NCBI RefSeq assembly: GCF_030063285.1
Contig: NZ_JASISU010000003.1
Coordinates: 620,001-684,000 of the forward strand
Source of the DNA: Pseudarthrobacter sp. PS3-L1
Lineage (GTDB): Bacteria; Actinomycetota; Actinomycetes; Actinomycetales; Micrococcaceae
DNA length: 64,000 bases
Direction: 5' to 3'
In this document: in pieces, positions 25,595 to 33,960 of the stretch
Numbering within the stretch: the stretch's first letter is position 1
How the letters are laid out: every line of letters begins with the position of its first letter
Notes under the pieces: generated by a model
What the model was told of the DNA's origin: nothing
The model's database searches: none
What the model saw: only the letters and a program-made list of their open reading frames with translations
Translations under genes and position numbers: made by a program

Positions 25595-26524
25595 ATGTCA
25601 GCCCCCACTAGTTCTGCCTCCGCTCCCCGCGCGGCGATCATTATTAACCCGTCGAAGACGGTGAGCGTCGATGTCCGGAAAATCCTGACGGAAACGTCAC
25701 AGCAGAACGGCTGGGATGAGCCGATCTGGCTCGAAACGACCAAGGATGATCCTGGCGTGGGTCAAGCCCGAGAGGCGCTCCGACTCGGCGCCGCAGTCGT
25801 GATCGCGGCCGGCGGCGATGGGACTGTCCGTTGTGTGGGAGAAGTCCTGGCTGGGACCGGTACGCCGCTGGGGTTGATTCCACTGGGCACCGGGAACCTC
25901 CTGGCGCGCAATCTCGGGATGGACGTCACAGACGTCGCCGGAGCCATTGCCGGTGCCATCACGGGTACCGAGCGGAAGATCGATGTGGTCCGGGCACGCC
26001 AGGGGGACACGGACACCGGGAAGATATTCCTGGTCATGGCGGGGCTCGGCTATGACGCAACCATCATGGCTGACACCAACGAGGAGCTCAAAGGCAAGGT
26101 CGGCTGGTTGGCCTACGTGGATGCCGGAATCCGGAACCTCCCAGGAAAACCGGTGAAAGCCACGATCGTCCTCGATGGCAAGACTGTTGTGCAGCGACGT
26201 GTTCGCAGCGTCATGGTGGGAAACTGCGGCAAGGTCCAGGGCGGCGTGGAAATTTTTCCCAACGCGAAGCTGGACGACGGCGTGTTGGACATCGTCGTTT
26301 TGGCCCCCAAGGGGCGGTTTGGCTGGCTTACCGTCATTGCCGGGCTGGTGGGCCGGGGACGCAGCAAGCAGACCGCCGTCGAATATTTCGCTGGCACCTC
26401 GGTTGAGGTGAGTGTCGAGCATGGCCAGGACTACCAGCTCGACGGCGACCATGAGGGTGAAAGCAAACACGTAACCATGACGATCGATGCCGGTGCGCTG
26501 AGCATCCGCATGGCTGGCGTCTAG
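25595..26524 (+). CDS. Diacylglycerol kinase-family lipid kinase
   Basis: The product is 309 residues and soluble. It phosphorylates a lipid hydroxyl such as diacylglycerol. IIINPSKT at the start and VVIAAGGDGTVRCVGEVL form the catalytic-domain signature, with GLIPLGTGNLLARNLGM the second conserved loop. ATG 25595 with CGAAGGACGCC upstream is preferred over the longer frame from 25496. Related proteins include DgkB, but no symbol is assigned. Confidence 0.88.
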   Translation: MSAPTSSASAPRAAIIINPSKTVSVDVRKILTETSQQNGWDEPIWLETTKDDPGVGQAREALRLGAAVVIAAGGDGTVRCVGEVLAGTGTPLGLIPLGTGNLLARNLGMDVTDVAGAIAGAITGTERKIDVVRARQGDTDTGKIFLVMAGLGYDATIMADTNEELKGKVGWLAYVDAGIRNLPGKPVKATIVLDGKTVVQRRVRSVMVGNCGKVQGGVEIFPNAKLDDGVLDIVVLAPKGRFGWLTVIAGLVGRGRSKQTAVEYFAGTSVEVSVEHGQDYQLDGDHEGESKHVTMTIDAGALSIRMAGV

Positions 26525-26634
26525 CCGCTTTTCCGTCGGGGAGCGGAAGGACTCAGCAGGCCCCAGGTGCGTCAGCCTAGGTGCGCACTACCCTAGGGGC
26601 CCTGGCCGCAACCGGCGCGCACGCGGTCAGGGCT

Positions 26635-27138
26635 CTAGGCCATTGCCGTGTGGGCTGCGCTGTGCGAGTTGATGGTTTTGGCAAAGCACTGAGAGTGCAG
26701 CTGGCCTGCGTATGGCCCATAGTTGGGAATAATCTCGAACCCAGCATGGAGGTAGAACTGCCGGCCGTCCGCCTGTGCCGAGCCGGCTTCTGCCTTGACC
26801 CGGGTAATACCCTGCTTGAATGCCTCCGCTTCCAGCGCGGCCAGCATGGAACTGGCCACGCCCGACCCCCGGGTGTAGGGCAGGACGTATAGGCGCTTGA
26901 TCTCGGCCGTTTCGCTGTCCAGGAGCCGGAGGCCGCCGCATCCCACCGGCTGTCCCGAGGCTTTATCGTAGGCCACCAGGAAGACGGCGCAGTCGGTCTC
27001 CGACGGAGGCGTGCCCGGCTCGTGATTAGGCTTGCCAAAGCGCGCATCAAGTTCCGACTGCTGGGCACGGCGGAGGTCGGCGCCCACGGGATTGGCCCAG
27101 GTCACATGCCTGATGTTGAGCCTTGGATTGGTCTGCAC
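26635..27138 (-). CDS. GNAT family N-acetyltransferase
   Basis: The 167-residue protein has the GNAT fold. GCGGLRLLDSETAEIKRLYV supplies the beta4 strand, and RGSGVASSMLAALEAEA contains the Q/RxxGxG/A acetyl-CoA pyrophosphate loop (RGSGVA). Substrate unknown. It is not obviously part of an operon; the 220 bp between it and the next plus-strand gene hold an AT-rich promoter. Confidence 0.88.
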   Translation of the reverse strand: MQTNPRLNIRHVTWANPVGADLRRAQQSELDARFGKPNHEPGTPPSETDCAVFLVAYDKASGQPVGCGGLRLLDSETAEIKRLYVLPYTRGSGVASSMLAALEAEAFKQGITRVKAEAGSAQADGRQFYLHAGFEIIPNYGPYAGQLHSQCFAKTINSHSAAHTAMA

Positions 27139-27309
27139 TTCGTCCTCAATTCAGTGGAGGGTTGTGCTGGAAGCCTATGCACCGGCAGTTTCGGCCGTGT
27201 TTCCGACCGGTAAGGCTTACAAGAACTCCACGGATGAATCCGGTACGAAATGCTGTAGGGGACCGTTCTCAGGGATTGACGATGGGTTCTATGGTTGGCT
27301 AGTCCACAA

Positions 27310-27339
27310 TTTACTATGTATGCTTACTTTACTTAATAC
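27310..27339 (+). promoter_or_regulatory. AT-rich promoter candidate for the kinase operon
   Basis: In the AT-rich block at 27300-27350, TTTACT (27310-27315) and TAATAC (27334-27339) are spaced 18 bp and resemble -35 and -10 boxes. They lie about 20 bp before the first start codon of the operon. Prediction by eye only. Confidence 0.35.
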
Positions 27340-27359
27340 ATCGAATGTAATCAGGAGTC

Positions 27360-27689
27360 GTGAGTTCCTTGGTCAGCTTTTTCGAGTTGCCCGAGTCGGG
27401 ACCTCGCCCTGGTGGATTACCTGTATCAACGCAGGTTCCACCGACCCACTGCGGGGCATCCATGACGCTCTTCACCCCTGCCCAAGCGGGGGGTGCGGTC
27501 GCCTACACTTTTGCCCCGGAGCGGGATTCTGAGGACCTTCCCCCCGTGTGGCGCTGCATGTGCGGATTCCAGCTTGATATCTGGACTCTCGAATCCCACT
27601 CCATCGATCCCGCCCGGGGCCCGATCGATTCAGGAAAACCTTGGTCCCGACCGGTGGTCCAGCAACAGTTGGGCCTCCGGGCAGGCTGA
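27360..27689 (+). CDS. Unknown small protein coupled to the Ser/Thr kinase
   Basis: The 109-residue frame begins at GTG 27360 (AGGAG at 27353-27357, tightly spaced; TTG 27369 is an alternative). Its TGA overlaps the likely kinase ATG as TGATG, the standard sign of translational coupling, and this is the main reason to call it real. It contains WRCMCGFQLDI, a CxC motif that could be half of a zinc knuckle, and ends in a Gly/Arg tail. No family recognised. It may be a kinase substrate or regulator; that is inference. Confidence 0.6.
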   Translation: MSSLVSFFELPESGPRPGGLPVSTQVPPTHCGASMTLFTPAQAGGAVAYTFAPERDSEDLPPVWRCMCGFQLDIWTLESHSIDPARGPIDSGKPWSRPVVQQQLGLRAG

Positions 27690-28723
27690 TGGCCTCCGAC
27701 CCAGGCGGCGCACCGAGCGGGGCGAGTAAACGTCCCCTGGTGGCTGACCTGCACAGGGCCGTGACAACCGGCGAGCTCATCAACGGGCGGTACATCCTCC
27801 AGGGGCTGGTGGGTCGAGGCTCCATGGCGGTGGTCTTCCAGGCTGTTGATACCGCCGAACAGCGAACCGTAGCGATCAAGTTCTCCGCCCGTGGAAGCGC
27901 GGGCAAAGGCCATCTGCTGCAAAACGAGGCAGCGATTCTTCAGCGTCTTGACCACCCTTCCGTCGCAAAGTACCTCGACCACGGGATGCTACAGTCCGGT
28001 GCTGCCAGGGACCCGGATTTTTGCAGGGTTACCGGAAAACACGGATCCGCCGAATCCAGGGCTGCGGCATCTTCTGATGCTGAAAGCGGCGGGATTGAGG
28101 GCCGCACATTCCTTGTCCAGGAGTTCGCCCATTCCGGGACGCTAGCCCAGGCCACCGCTTCCGGTCCCTGCCCGCCGGCGCAAGTTGCACTCTGGGCTGA
28201 GCATCTCCTGTCCGGCCTGGCACACGTCCATGGCCGCAATCTGGTCCACCGAGACATCAAACCAAGCAATCTTGCCCTGAGTGGGCTTCGACGCAGCCCG
28301 GTGCGGATTATCGATTTTGGTGTTGCCACCGACGCTGGATCAGTGGTGGTAGCCGGGAGCTCCACAGGGACTGTGCACTACATGAGCCCCGAGCAGGCAG
28401 CCGGTGGCGATGTCATGCCTGCGTGGGACATCTATGCAATGGGCCTGGTCTTTATCGAGTGCCTCACGGGCGCCAAAGCGTTTCCTGGCACTCCTATTGA
28501 GTCACTGGTGGCCAGGACGCTGCGCAATCCCGAGCTCCCGGCTGGATTGAGTCCTGCCTGGAACCGCTTCCTCTCCGCCTTGACGGCCATGGATCCGGCG
28601 GACCGCCCGGCCGCGCAGGAGGCGGCAGCAATTGCTCGCCAGCTCCGGAAAACCCCTGAGCGCTTCACCGGGCCGCGGAATCCACGAAAATTCCAGAAAA
28701 CAAGGCAGCGGATAGCTGCATAG
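27689..28723 (+). CDS. Serine/threonine protein kinase (soluble, no PASTA domain)
   Basis: From ATG 27689 the product has 344 residues, a Hanks-type kinase. GRGSMAVVF (42-50) is the glycine loop, the Lys of VAIKF (about 64) anchors ATP, HRDIKPSN (187-194) is the catalytic loop and DFGVA (209-213) the metal loop, followed by GTVHYMSPEQAAG. All key residues are intact, so it should be active. About 40 residues between 100 and 140 are an insertion not seen in typical PknB cores. There is no transmembrane helix or extracellular sensor, so it is cytoplasmic. Coupled to the unknown gene before it. Confidence 0.9.
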   Translation: MASDPGGAPSGASKRPLVADLHRAVTTGELINGRYILQGLVGRGSMAVVFQAVDTAEQRTVAIKFSARGSAGKGHLLQNEAAILQRLDHPSVAKYLDHGMLQSGAARDPDFCRVTGKHGSAESRAAASSDAESGGIEGRTFLVQEFAHSGTLAQATASGPCPPAQVALWAEHLLSGLAHVHGRNLVHRDIKPSNLALSGLRRSPVRIIDFGVATDAGSVVVAGSSTGTVHYMSPEQAAGGDVMPAWDIYAMGLVFIECLTGAKAFPGTPIESLVARTLRNPELPAGLSPAWNRFLSALTAMDPADRPAAQEAAAIARQLRKTPERFTGPRNPRKFQKTRQRIAA

Positions 28724-28791
28724 CCCCTGGCGCCTGTTTCCGACCATGAACTGTGGTGCCAGCCCCCCGTGCGGTGAAACCGGATGGTGCG

Positions 28792-30234
28792 CTACGAGAG
28801 GTGATCCACCAGTTCGTTTGCAATTCCGGTGTATCGGCCAGGGGTCAGCGCGAGGAGCCGGGATTCGGCGTCGGGCGAGAGACCGAGGCTCTGGACGAAC
28901 TCCCGCATGCGCGTGGCGTCAACACGCTGGCCCCGGGTCAGGTCCTTGAGCCGTTCGTACGGGTTTTCCATGCCCTCGACGCCAGCAATCGCTTCGGCGC
29001 GCATTACCATCTGGATTGCCTCGCCAAGCACCTCCCAGTTCGTATCGAGGTCAGCTGCCAAGATTTCCTCAGCAACGTCCAGACGGTCCAGCCCCTTCAC
29101 CACGTTGGAAATGGCGAGTAGTGAATGGCCGAAAGCAACGCCGATATTCCGCTGGCTGGAGGAATCCGTGAGGTCGCGCTGCCATCGCGACGTCACCAGG
29201 GTTGATGCCAAGACATCGAGCAGGCCGGATGAGATTTCCAGGTTTGCTTCGGCGTTTTCGAACCGGATGGGGTTGACCTTATGCGGCATGGTGGATGACC
29301 CGGTTGCCCCCGCTACGGGGATCTGTGCGAAGTAGCCGATCGAGATATAGCTCCAGACGTCCGTGCAGACGTTGTGGAGGATGCGGTTGAAGCGTGCGAC
29401 GTCGGCATAGAGTTCTGCTTGCCAGTCGTGGCTCTCGATCTGGGTGGTCAGAGGATTCCAGGTAAGCCCCAGCCCTTCCACAAACGCTTTGGCAACCTGC
29501 TGCCAGTCTGCGCTGGGAACCGAGGCCACATGCGCTGCGTAGGTGCCCGTGGCGCCATTGATTTTCCCGAGGAAATCGGTTTTCGAAATCCGGTCTAGCT
29601 GACGGGTCAGCCTGTGAGCGGAAACTGCTAGCTCTTTGCCCAGGGTGGTGGGCGTGGCAGGCTGTCCGTGCGTGCGGGACAACATGGGAACGTTGCGGTT
29701 TTCGGTTGCCATGGCCGAAATTTGGGCCACCAGGGCACGGGCGGCAGGCAGCCAGACATCCTCCACCGCGCCCTTGATGCCCACGGCGTACGAAAGGTTG
29801 TTGATATCTTCTGACGTGCAGCCAAAATGCACCATCGCCGTGAGGTCGGCAATGCCGATGCTTTCCAGCCGGCGGCCAATGTAGTACTCCACGGCTTTGA
29901 CGTCGTGGACCGTTACGGCCTCGATCTCCGCGAGTTCCCGGACTGATTCGGCATCAAACTCGGTCACAATAGCCCGGAGCTGCTGCTGCTGCTCTGCTGT
30001 CAGGGGTCCAGCGCCGGGGAGCACGCTGTTGCTGGTCAGGTGAATGAGCCACTCAACTTCCACTGCAACGCGGTCTCGATTGAGGGCAGCCTCGGAGAGG
30101 TAATCCACCAAAGGCGCGACCGCGCCCTGGTACCGACCATCGAGGGGGCCCAGCGCAATCTGAGTCTGCGCGGCCGCCAAGGCGAGGCGTCCAGAGGGCG
30201 TGCGGGAGTCTGTGGTTGCGGAGATTTCAGGCAT
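28792..30234 (-). CDS. purB: Adenylosuccinate lyase
   Basis: PurB cleaves SAICAR and adenylosuccinate, releasing fumarate, in purine synthesis and the purine nucleotide cycle. The 480-residue product contains LGPLDGRYQ near the start, TSEDINNLSYAV and the fumarase/lyase signature GSSTMPHKVNP, with SRTHGQPATPT carrying a catalytic His. Length is normal for the larger actinobacterial form. Convergent with the kinase and divergent from the WXG-like gene. ATG start 30234. Confidence 0.95.
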   Translation of the reverse strand: MPEISATTDSRTPSGRLALAAAQTQIALGPLDGRYQGAVAPLVDYLSEAALNRDRVAVEVEWLIHLTSNSVLPGAGPLTAEQQQQLRAIVTEFDAESVRELAEIEAVTVHDVKAVEYYIGRRLESIGIADLTAMVHFGCTSEDINNLSYAVGIKGAVEDVWLPAARALVAQISAMATENRNVPMLSRTHGQPATPTTLGKELAVSAHRLTRQLDRISKTDFLGKINGATGTYAAHVASVPSADWQQVAKAFVEGLGLTWNPLTTQIESHDWQAELYADVARFNRILHNVCTDVWSYISIGYFAQIPVAGATGSSTMPHKVNPIRFENAEANLEISSGLLDVLASTLVTSRWQRDLTDSSSQRNIGVAFGHSLLAISNVVKGLDRLDVAEEILAADLDTNWEVLGEAIQMVMRAEAIAGVEGMENPYERLKDLTRGQRVDATRMREFVQSLGLSPDAESRLLALTPGRYTGIANELVDHLS

Positions 30235-30396
30235 GCCTTGATTCTTTCACGAACTGCCACGTGCGCCGGAAAGTTTGCTGCGCTGTGACGCGGAAATCTC
30301 CGTGGGTTGTCCACATACGTCAGCTCAGCCAAGACCAGAAGGTACCAGCGCTCCTAGGGTAAAGGTCAGTAAGGTCAAGGCAAGAGAGGGCGGATT

Positions 30397-30708
30397 GTGG
30401 ACGGAGGGGACGTGGAATGGGCGGCCTGTACCTCGCGCGCCTACGACATTGAGCAAATCGGTCTTCGTGTTGAGCGTTGCCTCTGCCAGGTGCGTGATGC
30501 ACTGTCCGCGCTGCATCAGATCCAGTTGCTGCAGTGGCAGTCTCCCGCGGGACATGCCTACCGGGCAGCGGTTTACGAGCGCTCGCTGGAGCTGCAGCGG
30601 GCCGTGGGCGGACTGGAGAATGCGCGAACGGCCATCTCACTCCACGCTCTCGCGGCATCGGTTAGCCAGGTACAGGTACCCTTCTCGCTGTGGCCGGGCG
30701 ACAGCTGA
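30397..30708 (+). CDS. Small helical WXG-like protein
   Basis: A 103-residue helical protein beginning at GTG 30397 (GAGAGGGCGGATT upstream). Two long helices flank QLLQWQSPAGHAYRAAV, where W-x-S-P-A-G stands in the position of the WxG turn, so it is WXG100-like by topology although the motif is not exact. It has two Cys (LRVERCLCQV). The stop overlaps the next gene's ATG as TGATG, so they are coupled. It may be a partner or chaperone for export of the hydrolase; that is inferred from organisation only. Confidence 0.65.
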   Translation: MDGGDVEWAACTSRAYDIEQIGLRVERCLCQVRDALSALHQIQLLQWQSPAGHAYRAAVYERSLELQRAVGGLENARTAISLHALAASVSQVQVPFSLWPGDS

Positions 30709-32213
30709 TGGTTGGGGCAGCACCTGATCTCTGGGTAGTGCCCCAACCATCAGGCAATGAGCATTTTGTCGTCAGGGGCGGGGTCGGTGGCATAGCTTTT
30801 TCGCTGGAAGAGCTCCTGGGAGGTGCCGAAAAGTTGGACCTGTTGGCGGAGCAGCTAGAAGACAGTGAGAGGGAACTCCAGAGCATCCGGACCGCCCTGT
30901 GGGACCTGCGGAATGACCCCTGGAACACCGGAGCCGCGGCTCTGGACAGCATGGACAGTGCGCTGGGTGCTCTGTACGCCGTTCGAGTGTCCTTTCAGGT
31001 CCTCGGCAGCGGGGTGCGGCGTTCCATGCTGGACTACCAGGCGGCAGAGCAGAAGGCGGCGCTGCTTCGGGCTGTTGGACTTGGCCCGGAGCCTGGCACG
31101 GGCTCCGCGTTCTTCCAGTGGCCGCCAGGTCTGGACCAAGTGGAGTCCACCCTGGGCACTGCGCCACTAACTGCCGGGCTGTTGCTGGGCATTGCGCCGG
31201 GAAAGTTTGCCGCCCTGATTGCTGCGGATTTGGTGTTGGGTCGACGTTTCGGTGCGATCCGTCCCCTGGTGGCCGCCATTGCCGACGCTCATCCGCAGCT
31301 GGCGCCGCGTCCCATATCTGCCGAGGCGGGGGCGCCGCAGGTCATGACATTGGTGCCCACCCCAGCGGGCCTATTAAAACGTGTTCAACTACTTGAAGAC
31401 CTGCCAGACCCTACGGTTGAGGTAGTGCGGCTGGCAGGCAGCGGCTCAGGTTCACCGGCCTATGTGGTGGTTATCCCGGGAACGCAGAACTCAGCTCCCC
31501 TTGGCGGCAGCAACCCGTTTGACGTGGCCGGCATAGCGGAAGCGCTGGGATTTGGTTCGCCTGAAACTACCGCGGCAGTCCATGCGGCCCTCACAGAAGC
31601 TGGTGCTGTTGCTGGGGACCCTGTTGTTGCAGTCGGTTACAGCCAGGGTGGAATCCACGCGATGAATCTTGCGCAGAACGATGACTTCCTTGCGGATTTT
31701 GATCTGCGCTACGTCCTGACCGCTGGATCCCCGGTGGGCGATGTCCAGCTTCGGCCCGGGGTCGAATCGCTGAGCCTGGAACATCGTCAGGACTGGGTAC
31801 CCGGCAGCGACGGCACTCCCAACAGGGACGCCCGCAACCAGGTCACTGTCACGCTGACGGATCCGGTGGCGACCCCCGCGGGACAGGGCTTGGGATTGGG
31901 GCCTGGGCACAGGCTGGATTCCTATGTCGCTGGAGCCGAGAAGGTCGACCAAAGCCAAGATCCCTCGCTGGTGGCCTCAAGGGGAGCGCTGACAGGCATT
32001 CTCGGGACGGGTGGGACTGCCACGGCAGTCCGATTCACCATGACAAGGGCCCCGGCCACTTCCATGGTAGGTGGTGCTTCACCGAACGTGCCGCCACGTG
32101 CCCCGGCAATTTCACTGGGTACAGATGGGGGTAAGGCCGGTCCCGCGGAAAAGGGTGGCGAGGACAGTGCAGACAGGCAGAAACAGGAACGCATGCGGAT
32201 GGGTCGTCGCTAG
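30708..32213 (+). CDS. Large helical protein with PE-PPE-like serine hydrolase domain
   Basis: From ATG 30708 (in frame with, and preferred over, 30690) the product is 501 residues. The N-terminal ~160 residues are helical, resembling a WXG/LXG-type export region (ALWDLRNDPWNTGAAAL). The C-terminal half has an alpha/beta hydrolase core with VVIPGTQNSAP, then VGYSQGGIHAMNLA (nucleophile Ser near 312) and TAGSPVGDVQL, close to PE-PPE esterase domains. The last 90 residues are Ala/Pro-rich and end in a basic tail. Probably a secreted or cell-surface esterase, with substrate unknown. Confidence 0.7.
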   Translation: MVGAAPDLWVVPQPSGNEHFVVRGGVGGIAFSLEELLGGAEKLDLLAEQLEDSERELQSIRTALWDLRNDPWNTGAAALDSMDSALGALYAVRVSFQVLGSGVRRSMLDYQAAEQKAALLRAVGLGPEPGTGSAFFQWPPGLDQVESTLGTAPLTAGLLLGIAPGKFAALIAADLVLGRRFGAIRPLVAAIADAHPQLAPRPISAEAGAPQVMTLVPTPAGLLKRVQLLEDLPDPTVEVVRLAGSGSGSPAYVVVIPGTQNSAPLGGSNPFDVAGIAEALGFGSPETTAAVHAALTEAGAVAGDPVVAVGYSQGGIHAMNLAQNDDFLADFDLRYVLTAGSPVGDVQLRPGVESLSLEHRQDWVPGSDGTPNRDARNQVTVTLTDPVATPAGQGLGLGPGHRLDSYVAGAEKVDQSQDPSLVASRGALTGILGTGGTATAVRFTMTRAPATSMVGGASPNVPPRAPAISLGTDGGKAGPAEKGGEDSADRQKQERMRMGRR

Positions 32214-32635
32214 CGGCGGCTTCCGGTCAGTCCGCTGGCAACCATCGAGACCAGGGAGGTGATGATCGCTGCCAATACTGCTGTCCACCAGAACGAGTCT
32301 ATGGAGAAGACGACCGGCGTAAAGCTGCTGAGCCATGCCGTGAGGTACAGCATGGCCGCATTGATGACGATGGTGAACAGGCCGAGGGTGAGGATGGTGA
32401 TGGGAAGGGAAAGGAGGCTGACCAACGGTCTGACAAAGGCATTGATCACACCGAAAATCAGTCCAACAAAGAGAAAGGCCAGAATGGACCCCACCGCGTC
32501 AGCCCCGTTGCCGGCTCCCGCTCGTGCGGCCACGCCAGAAGCGGAAGTGGCGGCTATGGTCATCCCAGGCAGCAGCCACGTGGCAACCCACAGGGCCAGG
32601 GCATTGATCACAACTCGAAGAATGAAGGAGCTCAT
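32210..32635 (-). CDS. Phage-holin family 4 superfamily membrane protein
   Basis: Starting at ATG 32635 the product is about 141 residues with four hydrophobic helices. FIFGVINAFVRPLVSLLSLPI-like sequence (here GLIFGVINAFVRPLVSLLSL) and ITILTLGLFTIVINAAMLYL are the hallmark of the YvlD/DUF360-type group. Members are small bacterial membrane proteins of unknown function, not phage genes. The longer frame to 32758 overlaps the plus-strand aminotransferase start. Its 3' end overlaps the previous gene's stop by 4 nt. Confidence 0.82.
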   Translation of the reverse strand: MSSFILRVVINALALWVATWLLPGMTIAATSASGVAARAGAGNGADAVGSILAFLFVGLIFGVINAFVRPLVSLLSLPITILTLGLFTIVINAAMLYLTAWLSSFTPVVFSIDSFWWTAVLAAIITSLVSMVASGLTGSRR

Positions 32636-32694
32636 TGGCCCATGGTCGCATAGGTTGCCCGGCTGAGTCTGTGCCGTGGACGTAGGCTGGGCGC

Positions 32695-33813
32695 ATGACT
32701 TCTTCTTCGAATCCCGCTCCTGGGGTGCGGCCACGCGCCGTAGTGGACCGGCTTCCACGCTACGCGGCCGGAAAGCCCCCCGTCAGTGTCGACGGCCTTG
32801 ACAGCTACAAACTTTCATCCAATGAAAACCCGCTTCCCCCGCTGCCGGCAGTTCTTGCTGCAATTGCAAGCCGGACAGACTTCAACAGGTACCCGGACCC
32901 GCTGAGTTCCCGGCTCCGGGCAGTACTCGCGGAGTTCCTCAAGGTTCCTGCCGAGGACATTGTTACCGGAGCTGGAAGCCTGGGCGCCCTCAACCAGGTG
33001 CTTTCCACGTTCGCCGGACAGGATGAGGATGGAGTTCCGGATGAGGTCATCTACGCCTGGCGATCCTTCGAGGCCTATCCCATTAGCGTCGGACTGGTCG
33101 GAGCCCGCAGTGTCCAGGTGCCTGTCCGTGCGGACGGCAGCCACGATCTTGCTGCCATGGCGGCGGCCATCACGCCGAAGACCCGCGTGATCCTGCTGTG
33201 CACTCCCAACAATCCAACAGGTCCCGTGCTGACTGCCGGGCAGGCGGAGGACTTCCTGCGACAGGTTCCTTCCGATGTTGTGGTGGTCATCGATGAGGCC
33301 TATCAAGAGTTTGTCAGGGTTCCTGACGCTGTGGATGGACTGCAGATGTACCGCCAGTTCCCCAATGTCGCGGTATTGCGGACTTTCTCGAAAGCCTATG
33401 GCCTCGCTGGTCTTCGGGTGGGATTCAGTGTTGCCCAGCAGGAACTCACGCAGCACCTGAGAGTAACGGCTACGCCATTTGCGGTGTCCCAAATCGCTGA
33501 GGAGGCCGCCGTCGTCTCCCTGGAGAATTTTGACCAGATTGTAGAAAGGGTACAAAGCCTGGTCGATGAGCGCGAGCGCGTGGTTGCTGGGTTGCGGGCG
33601 CTTAACTGGTTTGTGCCCCAATCGCAGGGGAACTTTGTCTGGCTCAATTTTGGTGCAGACAGCGAGGAGTTCGCAGCACTGGCGGGACGGGAAGCCTTGT
33701 CTGTTCGGGCATTCAAGGGTGAGGGGGTCCGGGTGAGTATCGGAGAGGTGGAAGCGAACTCCCGTTTCCTTGACTTGTGTGCGAACTATACAAAGGTGCC
33801 GCAGGGATCCTAG
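32695..33813 (+). CDS. Histidinol-phosphate/aromatic aminotransferase family protein
   Basis: The 372-residue fold-type I PLP enzyme is of the HisC/Pat group. KLSSNENPLPP is the conserved N-terminal loop, LLCTPNNPTGP is the substrate loop, VVVIDEAYQEFV binds PLP and RTFSKAYGLAGLRVGF carries the Schiff-base Lys. It could make histidinol phosphate or transaminate phenylpyruvate. A stand-alone hisC-like gene away from a his operon favours the aromatic aminotransferase Pat role. ATG 32695 overlaps the region upstream of the divergent holin-like gene. Confidence 0.88.
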   Translation: MTSSSNPAPGVRPRAVVDRLPRYAAGKPPVSVDGLDSYKLSSNENPLPPLPAVLAAIASRTDFNRYPDPLSSRLRAVLAEFLKVPAEDIVTGAGSLGALNQVLSTFAGQDEDGVPDEVIYAWRSFEAYPISVGLVGARSVQVPVRADGSHDLAAMAAAITPKTRVILLCTPNNPTGPVLTAGQAEDFLRQVPSDVVVVIDEAYQEFVRVPDAVDGLQMYRQFPNVAVLRTFSKAYGLAGLRVGFSVAQQELTQHLRVTATPFAVSQIAEEAAVVSLENFDQIVERVQSLVDERERVVAGLRALNWFVPQSQGNFVWLNFGADSEEFAALAGREALSVRAFKGEGVRVSIGEVEANSRFLDLCANYTKVPQGS

Positions 33814-33837
33814 CGCTTAACATGTGGCGTTTTCTTA

Positions 33838-33897
33838 CCTTACTGACGATAAAGTAAGGAGCTGTAAGCCATATATGTGCGATCTGGAATATATTCC
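33838..33897. promoter_or_regulatory. Palindromic promoter elements upstream of the BCKDH operon
   Basis: CCTTACT (33838-33844) and AGTAAGG (33853-33859) form a 7-bp inverted repeat with an 8-bp spacer. GGAATATATTCC (33886-33897) is a perfect 12-bp palindrome. The whole 33820-33910 block is strongly AT-rich, with repeated CATATAT, and lies 65-120 bp before the E1alpha start. Lrp/AsnC proteins commonly control this operon in bacteria, but none is encoded in the window. Confidence 0.6.
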
Positions 33898-33960
33898 TCT
33901 TCAGGCATATATCCCAGCGATTAGTGCACCGCTCGCGTGTGCGGCAAGCAAGGAGACGGT

